Part shown: positions 10,057 through 21,625 of the stretch, piece by piece
How the letters are laid out: each line of letters begins with the position of its first letter
How positions within the stretch are numbered: the first letter of the stretch is position 1
Source: Aquila chrysaetos chrysaetos
Lineage: Eukaryota > Chordata > Aves > Accipitriformes > Accipitridae
Length of the DNA: 64,000 nucleotides
NCBI RefSeq assembly: GCF_900496995.4
Contig: NW_024470328.1
Location: 124,001-188,000, forward strand
Direction of reading: 5' to 3'
The notes under the pieces: model-generated
What the model was told of the DNA's origin: nothing
The model's input: the letters and a program-made list of their open reading frames with translations, nothing else
Databases searched by the model: none
Position numbers and translations under genes: made by a program

Positions 10057-11504
10057 GCAAATGTCCCTTGGTGCGCTGGTAAGGAATGGTGAGGAAACCA
10101 TGCATGCTCTCTGCATCTCTGCAAAGTTCCTGCAGAGGGAACCAAAGCCCCGTCTTTCACCTCTGGCATCACTACAACCAAAGGAACGTCTGTGGCATAA
10201 ATGCCCTTATTTACATAGTCTGAAGGTACAGATCAGTTTTGGCACCAACGTACAAAATGGCAAGGAGAGTACCTCTCAATCTCTCAGTACTCAAAATACT
10301 AAATCCTAAAGGAAAAGGAGACTTGCCAGGGTTGGAGGTAATATCTGAATAACTTCCCACAAACTGAGGTAGGCAAAGAACTCTCAGAAAGGTTCAAGTC
10401 ACAAAGGAGCTCTGAAACTTCTACCCTGTGGCTGAAGCGCGTTTTGTATCCCGTATAAACACGGCCAAGGGGTGTGTTTAATACAGAGGCTGCACAGCTT
10501 GGTGTCAGTGGGACAAGGGGATGTGACGGTGACAGCAGCAACGGGCTATTTTTATAGTTTGGAAGAGCCCTGTGGCTTGTCACACAGCTGTGAGGGTTTT
10601 GGATTAAATGAGATGTGGTGGGACAGCTTACCTGCATGGGGTTCTGCAGTGGAGGAAAACAGCCTCTACTGGAGAGACTGGCAGGGAGGATGAGTGGGGG
10701 GGATACCCCCTGTGTTGAGGGGATGCCCCCTGTGTTCTCCTCCTGTGGAGGAGGACAACCAGCGGTGGATGGGGATCAACTCAAGGGTTCCTTGAGCAAA
10801 CTTAAGCACCAATACAGAGATGGAGATGGGTCATTTGACCAGATCCCTGAACACAGGTATTGGTAGGCCATGAGCCCTGAGATTCCACTTTTTTGTCCAG
10901 AGGAGTATGATGCCCCTTGAGGTGTCCTGGAATATCTCCTGACCCTGTGGTGTTGTAGGCTGTGAGGAGAATCAGAACACCACCTCTGACCAGAGTAGTT
11001 TCACCTTCAGTGCCGACCTACAGGGCAGATGGAGGGACTTCAGACCTTGCAGGCACTCTGCTGAAGGGTTAGGTCTTGAGAGATCCAAAATGAAGAGAAT
11101 GGTGGTGCATCAGTGTCCGCCACATAAACATTTGGCCTGCTTTGTGCTTTTCTCCAGTTTCGGATCTGTCCCTTGACATTCTTTAGGAAAAAAGTACACT
11201 CCTCACAAACACATACACATGCACACACACGCTTGAAATAAGGATGAAAGATAGAGAGCAGAAATGAATGAGGGGCAACATTGTCTGAGAGGTGTTACCA
11301 TGACAGGATAAGAAAGAGTTAGCAATGAGAGAAAAAGCACTGTTCTAAAAACTTCCTGCCAGAGGCTAAATACTCTGAAATTATAGCTGTCTTGTCAAGT
11401 AAGAATGAATGACAGGAATAAAAGTCAAGAAATCACATTTATCATCATCAAGAAGGAGAAGAAATTCTAGGGCATGGTACCGTTACTCTTTGTAGTGAAA
11501 ATAG
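10057..11504. other. No gene seen; contains an old diverged copy of the SD unit
   Basis: Pieces of 10,660-11,450 resemble 22,905-24,035 in the same order and orientation, for example 'aaccagcggtggatgggg' against 'aaccagtggtggatgagg', and 'gttagcaatgagagaaaaa...cttgtcaagtaag...gaatgacagga' at 11,317-11,420 against 23,908-24,003. Identity is clearly lower than between SD1 and SD2. A short CA-rich microsatellite lies at about 11,209-11,232. No open frame has a recognisable product. Confidence 0.55.
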
Positions 11505-12085
11505 AAATAAGTGCACAATGTAGCCGCTAAGCCCTCACCCAGCTGATCACTCACTCCTCTCTCCTGAGGGATGGGGAAAGAATCGGAAGGGCAAAGTGAG
11601 AACAACTCAAGGGTCAAGATGAGGAGACTTGAACAGGTAAAGCAAAAGCTGTGCTCACAAGCAAAGGGAAACAAGGAATTCATTCACTCCTTCCCATTGG
11701 CAGGCAGGTGTTTAGTCATTTCCAGGAAAGCAGGGCTCTGTCACCAGTAACAGTTATTGGGGAAGAGAGATGGTGTAAATCCAAATGTTCCCCCTCTTCC
11801 TTCTTCTTCCGCCAGCTTTTATCGCTGAGCATGACATCATATGGGATGGGATATCCCTCTGGACAGCTGGGGTCAGTCATCCTGGCTGTGTCCCCTCTTA
11901 ACTTCTTGCCCACTCCCAGCCTACTCACTGGCAGGGAAGCGTGAGCAATGGCAAAAGCCTTGGCCCTGTGCAAGCACTGTTCAGCAATAGCCAAGGCATG
12001 GGAGTGTTATCAACACTGGTTTGGTCACAAATCCCAAACATGGAACTGTACAGGCTGCTAGGAAGAAAATTACCTCCATCCCAGC
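11505..12085 (-). mobile_element. Decayed solo LTR (family of 19.3 kb), old
   Basis: Blocks parallel the family found at 14.8 and 19.3 kb: 'aaagcaaaagctgtgctcac', 'ggaattcattcactccttcccat', 'cagcttttatcgctgagcatgacatcatatggg', 'gtgttatcaacactggtttgg' and 'ctaggaagaaaattacctccatccc'. Both ends are eroded, so coordinates are approximate and no target duplication is visible. Confidence 0.65.
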
Positions 12086-12247
12086 CAGCCAGGGGAGGCT
12101 GGACTTCTTGGAAGGTGTGAGGCCAGGGATGTCACTGGGACTGTTTGGGGTGCCTGTGATGCTGCCTTGTACTTGATGTGAATTAGTTCCACAGTCAGAG
12201 GGAACCTGAGTGCTTTCCCTAATGTTGAGGACATGAAGGGTATGGCA

Positions 12248-12905
12248 TGAAAGTGTCATCTAGGCTGGAAGGGACCTTGCTAGATCTCTGTAGAGAACAC
12301 TACACGCAAAGCAGGGTCACACTGAGTTTCTCATGGTTTTATCCAGATGGGTCTGAGAAACTGCCAGGAATGGAGGCAATGGACTCTCTGGGAAACGGCT
12401 TCCCATGTCTGACTGTCCTCACGTTGCAAAAGTTTCTCCCTGTATTGAGCCTGACCCTCTCATGTTTCAGCTCATTGCCTTGCACCACAGCGTCTTCTTG
12501 GATACCTCACTGTAGGCAAGGCACGTCTGTTACACCCTCTGTGCAAAGCCCTCCATTCTCCAGTCTGAACAAACCCAGCTCCCTCAGCCTCTCCTAGCAG
12601 GGCAAGTGCTCCAACACTGACCATCTCTGTGGCCCTCTGCTGAACTTTTGCAGCTCTGCGGCTTGCCAGTGTCTCTCTGGCATTGTGAGGAATGAAAACC
12701 TGGGCAAGTATGCTAGCTGTGGTGTAACAAGTGCTGAGCAGAGGGAGATAATCACTTCCACTGGCTGTGCTCCTGCTCATACAGACCAAGATGTTGTTGG
12801 CCATCTTTGCTGATGGCTCCTTTTTTGCCTAATGTAACCCAGAGATCCGCAGACCCTTTCCTGCAGAGCTGCTACCCGCCTAGGCAGTCCCTGTCCCATG
12901 TCATT
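12248..12905 (-). mobile_element. Degenerate CR1 3' region
   Basis: Antisense CR1 landmarks are present: 'catctaggctggaagggacc', 'cattctccagtctgaacaaacc', 'cagctccctcagcctctcc' and 'agatgttgttggccatctttg'. Divergence is high and no frame is open. Confidence 0.7.
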
Positions 12906-12939
12906 TCAGAGCCTTCATCCACTTTAGGGGCAGGACTTT

Positions 12940-13200
12940 GGATGAACCTTTACTGGATAGCATGAGGTTTTGAGTGGCCAATCCCTCCTGACTGTCTCCT
13001 GACATCTGCTGGACAGCATGCATCCTGCTGTGCTCCACTTCCAGTGAGTGTCAGGGTCATTAAAGTCCCCAATAAGACCAGAGGTCGTGGACCTGGAGTC
13101 TTCCCTGGGTTGCTTAAATAAGGGTTAGTCCAATTCCTTACCCTGGTTGCAGGTTCTCCATCTCCTACCAAGATGCCACACTAAGGGACCTCTCCTCTCA
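12940..13200 (-). mobile_element. Possible CR1 endonuclease fragment
   Basis: A minus-strand frame over about 12,960-13,075 reads GDFNDPDTHW and then a TAG..SRR-like pattern, resembling the GDFNHPxxxW motif of CR1 apurinic-type endonuclease seen more clearly at 33.2 kb. It is short and diverged. Confidence 0.4.
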
Positions 13201-13608
13201 CCCACAAGGGCTCACCCAACCTGTTGCATGTCCCACAGAGGAGCTCCACACATATGACAAGCTCCTTCAGATGGAGGGCATCCCCCTCCTCATCATTCCA
13301 GCCTGCCTCTCCTGCACAGCCCACAGGCACCATGGCAGCACCACTGTGAGCTGTCCCACCACCCCTCGCTATTTCTTCCATCAATGTCAAAAGTCTATAG
13401 TGGCACATGGGACTGCAGCACCTCCTGTCTGTGCCCCAGAATGACGGCATGGGTGCATGTTTGGGCTGCAGCACCTCTGCTGTGGCACTCGGGAAAAGCT
13501 CAGACTTGTCACAGGCAAACCCAGTACCAAGTGCCCAAGTCCCAATGTCTGCAAATGCTGTGCTTGAGACCAGAGACATGCTGCAGGGGATTGCAGGTGG
13601 CAAAGTGA
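13201..13608. other. Nothing recognised
   Basis: No open frame with a known motif, LTR boundary or CR1 landmark is visible between the CR1 remnants and the olfactory receptor fragment. Confidence 0.4.
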
Positions 13609-13876
13609 AGTCAACAAAACCTTTTCCATGTGCCTCCCTCACCTGGACGTGGTCTCCCTGTTTATCAGCACTGCCATGGTTGTCTGCCTGAAGCCCCCCT
13701 CCATCTCCTCCCCATCCTTCGATCTGGTGCTGGCAGTTCTGTACTCGGTGGTGCCTCCAGCAGTGAACCCCCTCCTCTACAGCATGAGGAACCAGGAGCT
13801 CAAGGAGTCTGTCAGGAAAGGGATTTCATGGATATTTGTCAATCTTGATAAACTTTCCATCACTCTCCACAAGTGA
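13609..13876 (+). pseudogene. Olfactory receptor 3' fragment (TM6-TM7)
   Basis: The frame reads KTFSMCLPHL, a hydrophobic segment with STAMVVCLKPPS, then VLYSVVPPAVNPLLYSMRN and a C-terminal tail ending at TGA 13,874-13,876. These are the TM6 start, third extracellular loop and TM7 signature of an olfactory receptor of the bird gamma-c (OR14-like) type. Transmembrane segments 1-5 are absent upstream, so this is a 5'-truncated pseudogene of about 88 codons. It lies on the opposite strand to the OR at 17.8-18.8 kb and resembles its C-terminus, so it is a separate cluster relic. Confidence 0.85.
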
Positions 13877-14784
13877 CCTCTAGTGTATCGCAATGCAGGC
13901 CTGTACTTTCTTTATTGTTTTATCCATTTTTTTGTTAGCATTGCCTGTATTGTTATTTATGGTTAAATTGTTCCTACATAATTGCTTGTATTCAGCTCAC
14001 TCTCCTAAGAAAGGAACCCATCTCTCCCTCTCTCACCTCACACCTGTGTAAATGTGTTCCTAACACTGTTTCAGAGCTGATCCTATCACAGCATCTCTAT
14101 AGAAAAATGCCATCTCCCCTATGCATTTCCTCAAGATTTGGCTGCTTTTCCAAAGCTGATGTCAACAACAGGCCCAGGAATTTCACCCCAAAATGGCCTG
14201 AGTAAAAAGCTCATTTTCACATTGGTAGCTGCTAGAGAACAAGGGTTGGATTTAGGACACGTCCCTTGTTGTCTACTGACAGTGGAGTTGGTGAATGCTC
14301 ACTGAGAGACTGTCATACTGCGCTGTCCCAACATGTGACAGGGCAGGGGACATCCTCCGGGAGAGGAATCTGGAGCTGCCTGCAGAGCCCGTGAGATATG
14401 CTTGGACTGTGTGTGCCTGGGGTGGGCACTGACTGGAGCCCCACAAAGTGAGAGATGGCCCAAGGCGGAGTCAACCAAAGGGAAAGCACTAAATCCAGGT
14501 ATCTGCAAGGAAACAAAGATGGACACAGCCAACACAACACAGACCAACACCAAGGGGCAACAGCACCTTGACAGCCACCACACTGACAGCAGCACTTACA
14601 CAACCATGAGCAACACAATGGGCCCCATCCCGTTCCCCCTCTCAGGCTGATCGGGTGAGAAGGTTCCACAAGTGGTCCATATATTAGAATTGACCAGCAA
14701 AGCATGTACACGCATTCACGCCCCAAACAAACACAGCAGTGAGCCTACTCACACAGAAAAAAGCCAGGAGCGGAGTTTAATAAA
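13877..14784. other. No gene seen
   Basis: The sequence is AT-richer at first and contains no recognisable protein motif, LTR or CR1 landmark that I can support. Open frames near 14.3-14.7 kb exist on both strands and look like chance. Confidence 0.4.
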
Positions 14785-15376
14785 TGTTGTAGTTTAACCC
14801 CGGTAGTCAGCTAAGCAGAACGCGGCTGCTTGCTCGCTCCTCCACAGCAGGATGGGAGAGATGATGGGAAAGGTAAAAGTGAGAAAACTCAAGGACTGAG
14901 ATCAAAGCAGTTTAATAAGTAAAGCAAAAGCTGTGCACTCAGGCAAAGCAAAATAAGGAATTCATTCACTGCTTCCCATCGACAGGCAGGTGTTCAGCCA
15001 TCTCCAGGAAAGCAGGGCTCCATCATATGTAATGGTTACTTGGGAAGACAAACACCATCACTCTGAACCCTCCCCCTTTCCTCCTTCTTCCCCCAGATTT
15101 TATAGCTAAGCATGACATCCTATGGTACAGAAGATCCCTTTGGTCAGTTGGGGTCAGCTGTCCCAGCTGTGTCCCCTCCCAACATCTTCTACACCCCCAG
15201 CCTACTCGCTGGCAGGGCAGCGTGAGAAGCAGAAAATGCCTTGGCACTGTGCAAGCACTGGTCAGCAATGACTAAAACATTGGTGTGTTAGCAACACTGT
15301 TTCCATCACAAATCTAAAACATAGCCCCATACAAGTTACTATGAAGTTAATTAACTCTACCGCAACTGAAACCAGT
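14785..15376 (-). mobile_element. Decayed solo LTR (family of 19.3 kb)
   Basis: On the plus strand it opens with 'tgttgtagtttaaccccgg' (antisense of the ACGACA end) and closes with 'taactctaccgcaactgaaaccag'. In between are 'cagtttaataagtaaagc', 'gattttatagctaagcatgacatcc' and 'acactggtcagcaatgac'-type blocks shared with the copies at 11.5 and 19.3 kb. The right terminus is eroded, and no target duplication can be confirmed. Confidence 0.8.
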
Positions 15377-15833
15377 AGAATATGCAGGACAGACCATGGT
15401 GATCAGGCACAGGCTTTGGCCAGACCAGCACTGACCAGCCACCTCCCAAAAGGCACCTGGCCCATTGCAGCCCTCTCTTTCCCAAACTTCCACAGGCTTC
15501 TTCTTCCACGATGCGCCTTGACCCTTCCCTTTCTCTGCCCCAGTCTCCACCACAATTCATAACCATCACCAATTACTTTTTCCCCAAAGGTCTCAGGTTT
15601 TCTCCATTTGTACCCAAATTTGATAGCTTGGACACCATTGCCTTGGTCCTCTGGGACTTCAAGGGCATCCCTGATGACATCCCCAGGCACTGATGGCCTT
15701 GCAAGTGTTGACTGCCCAGAAGGTCCCCAGTGCTCCTCTCTGTGCACTTTGGCCGCTTCTCACATCTGCAGCCACCTGTGAGACCCAGCAGGGACACAAG
15801 GTGCTGCCCATACTGCTGGTCCCTTCTCATGCT
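15377..15833. other. Nothing recognised
   Basis: No supported feature was found. The interval lies between the LTR and the left edge of SD1. Similarity to SD2 begins at about 15,834. Confidence 0.4.
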
Positions 15834-15945
15834 ATTCTGTCACATCCTGCAATTTCTCCTGCCACGGCCCATAGGTTCCCATGTCACGTACAGGTGGCTT
15901 CACCCCAGGGCAGGGCCTCACCAGGGACACAGTCATCTCTGCTGC
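15834..15945 (-). mobile_element. CR1 5'-region fragment at SD1 edge
   Basis: It matches the outer part of the longer CR1 endonuclease fragment at 33.6-33.72 kb ('cccataggttcccatgtca', 'ggcttcaccccagggcaggg'). Only about 110 bases remain here. Confidence 0.5.
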
Positions 15946-17822
15946 CTTCCCATCTGGTGTCCTTGATGTCCTCATGATGCCTGCCTGCTCCTGGCCAATC
16001 ACATTGCTGTCATGAGGTGACATAGCAAGCAACAGCCCAACCATGTTGGCTCTGCCTACCTCTACCCCTCTCCACTGAATGAGCTGCCATATGTGACATA
16101 TCGGGGTTTGTGATGCAACAAGTCAAGCAGCAAGAGAAATGGCCTCACAATCCACCTCCCAGCCATGCCATCTTCACCTGCCTCTGCATCTCCCCTCTCC
16201 CAAGATCTCAGCACTGCTGGGTGCATTTCCCGACACTCCAGGTGACATCACTGCGCCTGCCTCAGCACCTGGCCAATTGGGTTGCTTCCAAAGAAGTGAC
16301 TTCAAAATCCACCTCCCACCTACCATGACTCTCTTTGCATCATCCTCTTCTGGCAACAGGAGTCACCTCCCAGCCAACCTGCCACAACCCTTCCCCTTTA
16401 CCTGCCTCTCCTCTCCCCTCCCCAGCACTCTCGTTTCTGCTGGGCAGGCAGCAACGTGCTCCCCCAACCCACGGGGACGGCAGAGCCCTGGTGGGACAGC
16501 TGGAGTGGTGGGAGGGCAGCCATGGGTGCCAAGGGCTCCTCAGGAAGGCAGGGGTGGAGGGGAGCTCTGTGCAAAGGGGAGGCTGGCGTGCACGGAGCCT
16601 TGCCTTGGAGGAAGCCTCACGGTCACAGGTCCTCGATGACATGGCAAGTTGAAGCACCCCCACAGTCTGCTGGGAGGGCAGCAGGGCTGGGCACAAGCAA
16701 GCCAGGAGATTCCTGCAGGGTGTGGAAGACAGCATTTTGATAGAGACACTCAATGAGCTGTCGAGGGCTGGTCTCTTCCTGACAGACAAGGTGGATCTGG
16801 CTGGGGATGGGAAGGAGGAGGGCAGCCATGGCTGCAACCACCATGAGATGGTGGAGAAGTATGACAAGTAACAGAATGACATTGCAGGACTGCAGGAGAG
16901 CTGATTTCTGTTAGCTGAGGCTGTGCTTGGACTGTCCTGGAGGACAAAGGGGCTGTGAGTCCCTCCTGGATCTTCAGGGACAATGTTCTCAAAGCCCAGG
17001 AAGAAGCAGCCTGCTGCAGAGGGAGTTGACCAGGGCCTGGCAAGAGGTCAGCATGGATGAACAGGGACCCCCCTGACTTAGGAGGTCAAACCCCAGAAGG
17101 AAGTGCAGGGAGGCTGGAGGGGGAACAGCCTGCCCAGGAGGCAGACAGACACCTGGCCTGTGGGTGCAGGGATGGATAAAACAAAGCCAAAGCTCAGTGG
17201 TGGCTGGAAATGGCCATGTGTGGGGAGGGAACCCAGAAGGGCTTCTCTAAATGTGCTGTCAGCACAAGGAAGGCAGCTGAGGCAACCCTGGTCCCAGTGG
17301 CCAGTGGGGCAGGGGACGGAGTGACAAAGGCAGTATAAATACAACAATTCCTCAGAACCAAGATTCTCCCTTCAGATCCTGCCACACTGCAGGACTGTGA
17401 CCGAGCTGCCAGAGCACTCCAGCCTTACATCAAGCCAGGGACTCAGAAGGAGAGTGTGGGAGTGGAAAGAGCAGCTCTGGGAAGACCAAGTGCTGGTGCT
17501 CCCTGGCACTGCTGCTGTGCTGAGACTCTTTTCCCCTTCCCCTCTGCACACAGGCACTGCCCTGCTACTTCACCAGGTTCTCAGAGGAAGGATCTTGGGC
17601 AAACAAGTTGCTGGAGGGTCCTTTATTGTGTTGAATAACAGAGCGAGAACTGTGCCTCATTTATACAGCGTCTAGGTCAAATTCTACAGGTAGACAGTGA
17701 ATTAGAAGTGGGCTGTATAATAAAATTTCATTGAGCACAACATTATCACAAGAAAAACAAAGAACCCCCACTCCCCCTGCCCAAGAACCTGAGAAGGCAG
17801 GCTGGGTATATAATGAGTTACA
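15946..17822. other. OR downstream region, no gene seen
   Basis: 15,946-16,645 is shared with SD2. 16,645-17,822 is single copy within this window because SD2 lost it. Frames of 90-180 codons occur on both strands here but overlap each other and show no motifs. It is best read as the 3' flank of the minus-strand olfactory receptor. Confidence 0.45.
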
Positions 17823-18789
17823 TTATGTATGCTCTGTAGAAAAAACCAGGCAGTTTATTGCTTCTGAAAAGCACCCGCTCATCATTTTCCACAGGGCATC
17901 CTTGAGCTCCTGGTTCCTCATGCTGTAGAGGAGGGGGTTCACTGCTGGAGGCACCACCGAGTACAGAACTGCCACCACCAGGTCTAGAACTGGGGAGGTG
18001 AGGGATGGGGGCTTCAGGTAGGCAAATACTGCAGTGCTGATAAAGAGGGAGACCACAGCCAGGTGAGGGAGGCACGTGGAAAAAGGCTTTGTGCCGTCCC
18101 TGCTCAGAGGGGATCCTCAGCACAGCCCTGAAGATCTGCACATAGGAGAAAAGAATGAAAACAAAACACCCAAATGCCAAACAGGCACTAAGCACAAGAA
18201 GCCCAACTTCCCTGAGGTAGGAGCGTGAGCAGGAGAGCTTGAGGATGTGGGGGATTTCACAGAAGAACTGGCCCACAGCATTGCCTTGGCAGAGTGGTAG
18301 TGAAAATGTATTGGCCGTGTGCAGCACAGCATAGAGAAACCCACTGCCCCAGGCAGCTGCTGCCATGTGGACACAAGCTCTGCTGCCCAGGAGGGTCCCG
18401 TAGTGCAGGGGTTGGCAGATGGCAACGTAGCGGTCGTAGGCCATGATGGTGAGGAGAGAATATTCCGCTGTGATCAGGAAGAGGAAGAAAAAGACCTGTG
18501 CAACACACCCCCAGTATGAGATGGCCCTGCTGCCCCACAGGGAATTGGCCATGGATTGGGGAACAGTGGTGGACATGGAGCCCAGGTCAAGGAGGGAGAG
18601 GTTGAGGAGGAAGAAGTACATGGGGGTGTGGAGGCAGTGGTCACAGGCTACAGCGGAGATGATGAGGCCGTTGCCCAGGAGGGCAGCCAGGTAGATGCCC
18701 AGGAAGAGCCAGAAGTGCAAGAGCTGCAGCTGTCGCGTGTCTGCAAATGCCAGGAAGAGGAACTCAGTGATGGAGCTGCTGTTGGACAT
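17823..18789 (-). pseudogene. Olfactory receptor, family 14-like, one frameshift in TM6
   Basis: The frame starts at ATG 18,787-18,789 (MSNSSSITEF, with an N-glycosylation site NSS). Seven-helix GPCR landmarks appear in order: LLGNG in TM1, LHTPMYFFL into TM2, the TM3 signature MAYDRYVAIC, a cysteine-rich second extracellular loop, FSYVQIFRAVL at TM5 and KAF opening TM6. A run of five A on the plus strand (18,080-18,084), where related sequence implies four, shifts the frame at KAF-. In the shifted frame TM6-TM7 continue with VVPPAVNPLLYSMRN and a somewhat long tail, stopping at 17,823-17,825. Without the extra base it would be about 321 residues, normal for an OR. Such receptors detect odorants through Golf in olfactory neurons. 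The frameshift is either real inactivation or a homopolymer sequencing error. Confidence 0.9.
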
Positions 18790-19310
18790 CAGCTTCTTCC
18801 GGGCATGGGGCACTGTTCAAGGGGGAAAGACAGTGACAAGTTAGAAGAGACTTCTCTGAGCTAAACCTAACACATTTCTCATAGAAAACCCAGCAAAGCT
18901 GCCTCTCCTATCTCAGAAAGACCTTTGGCAGGTCCCTTTCATGAGATATGCCTGGTGCTGGCTCAGGGTGACAGTGGGAGCAGTGGGCTCTGCTGTGGGC
19001 TCCTGATGAGTCAGTCCTGCCCTACTGCAAGAGGTACATAGGAACTCGGAGTGATCTAATATTAAATCCACTCATCATGTCAAAGAGCTTTTCAGCATTG
19101 TCGCTCCCAATTCAACCAAAAGCGGAGAAGAGCCGAGCGGATTTTGTTTTGAGTACTTTGTTCTCACTTCCCTACCACACTTAAGGAGTGCTTTTGGCAG
19201 CGAAAGAAGCAAATGTCCTAAAGATGAGGTGTCCTGACAGGAGAGTTTTGTCATTTGTATCACTGGGAGCCTGGGGATTAGGAGGGGATTGGGACACTTT
19301 CATCCCATGG
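18790..19310. other. OR upstream flank, no gene seen
   Basis: This is the putative promoter-side flank of the OR, closely conserved in SD2 (34,735-35,256). No TATA box or exon can be assigned with confidence. Confidence 0.4.
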
Positions 19311-19895
19311 TGTCCTGGTTTCAGCTGGGATAGAGTTAATTCTCTTCCTAATAGCTGGTACAGTGCTATGTTTTGAGTTCAGTATCCGAAGAATGTTGAT
19401 AACACTGATGTTTTCAGTTGTTGCCAAGTAATGTTTAGTGTAAAGTCGAGGATTTTTCAGCTTCTCATGCCCAGCCAGCGAGAAAGCTGGAGGGGTACAA
19501 GAAGCTGGCACAAGACACAGCCAGGGCGGCTGAGCCAAAGTGGCCAACGGGGTATTCCATACCATGTGACATCCTGCCTAGTATAGAAACTGGGGGGAGT
19601 GGAGGCGGGGGGGATAGCCGCTCGGGGATTTACTGGGCGTTGACCAGCGGGTGGTGAGCAATTGCACTGTGCATCATTTGTATATTCCAATCCTTTTATC
19701 ATTACTGTTGTCCCTTTATTAGTGTTATCATTATCATTATTAGTGTCTTCTTTTTACATTCTATTAAACCATTCTTATCTCAACCCACAAGATTTCTTTC
19801 TTGTCCCAATTTTCTCCCCCATCCCACTGGGTGTCGGGGGGAGTGAGTGAGCGGCTGCGTGGTGTTTAGTTGCTGGCTGGGGTTAAACCACGACA
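19311..19895 (+). mobile_element. Solo LTR upstream of the OR (present in both SD copies)
   Basis: It begins TGTCCTGGTTTCAGCTGGG and ends GGGTTAAACCACGACA. Flanks are CATGG on the left and CATGC on the right, a 5-bp target duplication with one mismatch. AT-rich 'attagtgttatcattatc' and a TTAAACC tract lie in its second half. The same LTR with identical flanks lies at 35,257-35,842, so the insertion predates the duplication. Confidence 0.93.
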
Positions 19896-21460
19896 CATGC
19901 TCAAATCTCTGAAGTGCATCTGAATCCCACCCCGCCCCATTCCAGTCCAGGGATGACAACAAGAAGAGCAGGGACAGGAGCATGAAAATGGATAAACACT
20001 ACAGAGCTGCTGCTGATGGAGGCAGGGCAGGGACAGATGGTAGCGTATTTGACAATTTCTTCCTACTACAGGGCTGAGGCCACTGAGAAGGTGACTGAGT
20101 CCCCATGGCCAGAAGGGCAGAGGATCTGCTGGGTGGGAGAAAAGACCACAGGTTTCTCCAGTGATGGCAGGGAGGTGCCTGAATCCCCCCTCCCATGGCA
20201 TTGCTGGGGGCAGCTCCCTCTCACTCCCTGCCCCTGTCTCTGCCGCCTGGAGCTGTCCCTGTTGGCAGCTGCTTCTCCATCTGCTTGTCTCCTCCCTGTC
20301 CCTGCTCACAGACCCCATTCCACCCGCTGTGTGTGCTCAGCTCTGCCCTGCAGACCCCTCCTGGCAGCCGGGCACTGCCCAGGGGCATCTCTGTGTGTGC
20401 AGGGGCTAAGGAGCACCTCAGGCAAGTCCTAAGGACAATGGGGGTCTCAGTACCTTCTCCAGAGGGCAGAAATAAATTCTAGTCTCACACTTCCCACCAA
20501 GATGATAAAAATTCAAATATCCCTTACCTTTCAGAACAATGCTGCCTTGATGTTCTTCTTGGAAGTGCCCTCGGAAATGCCCAGGGCTAAGCTGGAGCTG
20601 TGAGCAAACCTGACCCACGCAGCACGCTCTCAACAGCAGAAGCACGCTGCTCTGCCCTTCCAGGGGTTGTTTCTTTCACCCACACCTTCTCCCCACACTG
20701 TCATGGGGAGTTCCCTGCGCAGGCTGAGTGCTGGCCCTGGCAGGCAGCAAAGTCCCTGCTCCACCACTCAGCCCCTGAAACACCAGGACCCTGCTCTGAA
20801 GGACAGCCCTGGGCACCCCTGGATGCACACCTGGCTTCACACCCCTGCAGATGGTGCCAGGAGAAGGCAGCCCTCATGCCCTGTCCCTCTGACAGTGCAC
20901 CAGGGAAGCCCTGCTCTGGAGCACATCCTTCTCCTCTACAACAGAGAAACGAAGACAGTCCCCCTGCCAGATCCCATACACTGTCAGATGTGCCAGTGTT
21001 CGGAGATCCCTGCAGGAACTGAAGCTTTATTGCCCTGCACCCAGAGACTTACCATGCAGAGGGCTGTGAAGATTTCTCCTGCAGTGAGCTCTCAGCATCC
21101 TCCCACTCCACACTGCCTTTAAGCTCTCTCTGCCTTGCAGGTCTCCTCTTGATGCCTGCAGGCAGTGCCCCCAGCCCTGCTCCTGGGCAGAGCTGTCTCT
21201 CTGCAGTGCTGCCCGCTTGCCAGGAGCTCCCTCTGTCCCAGGAGCCCAGCCCAGCTCAGCAGCAGAGGACCAGCCCAAGGCAGCACTTTCTCTGCCCCCT
21301 CTGGGCTCCCTCCAGGTGTCCCTGGGGCTCCAGGGGAACCTGCTGGCAAACAGGCTGAAGCAATCACTGATGTTCCCTCCCGCACCTGGGGAGGGACACT
21401 GCTTTCCAGCAGGGTCATTGCTCTGCTGAGAGACAGACTTAGGTCCAAGAATCAACTGGT
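19896..21460. other. No gene seen
   Basis: This C-rich region is duplicated at 35,843-37,414. Overlapping open frames of 70-150 codons occur on both strands with no motif. They are not conserved in preference to other frames between the two copies and are not annotated as genes. Confidence 0.45.
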
Positions 21461-21625
21461 CTTAGAATCACAGAATGACTGAGATTGGAAAAGACCCTTA
21501 AGAACATCAAGTCCAACCATGAACCTAACACTAGCAAGTCCACCAGTAAACCATGTCCCCAAACACCATGTCTTTGAAATACCTCCAAGGAGGGTGACTC
21601 AGCCACTTCCCTGGGCAGCCTCTTT
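21461..21625 (-). mobile_element. CR1 3' end fragment in SD1
   Basis: Antisense CR1 tail: 'agaatcacagaatgactgag', 'ttggaaaagacccttaagaa', 'catcaagtccaacc', then 'acttccctgggcagcctctt'. The equivalent in SD2 is at about 37,415-37,580. Confidence 0.85.

Noticed and set aside
20016..21482. Many overlapping frames of 70-150 codons in both SD copies
   Set aside because: They occur on both strands in C-rich DNA, lack motifs, and similarity between the copies is from recent duplication, not coding constraint.
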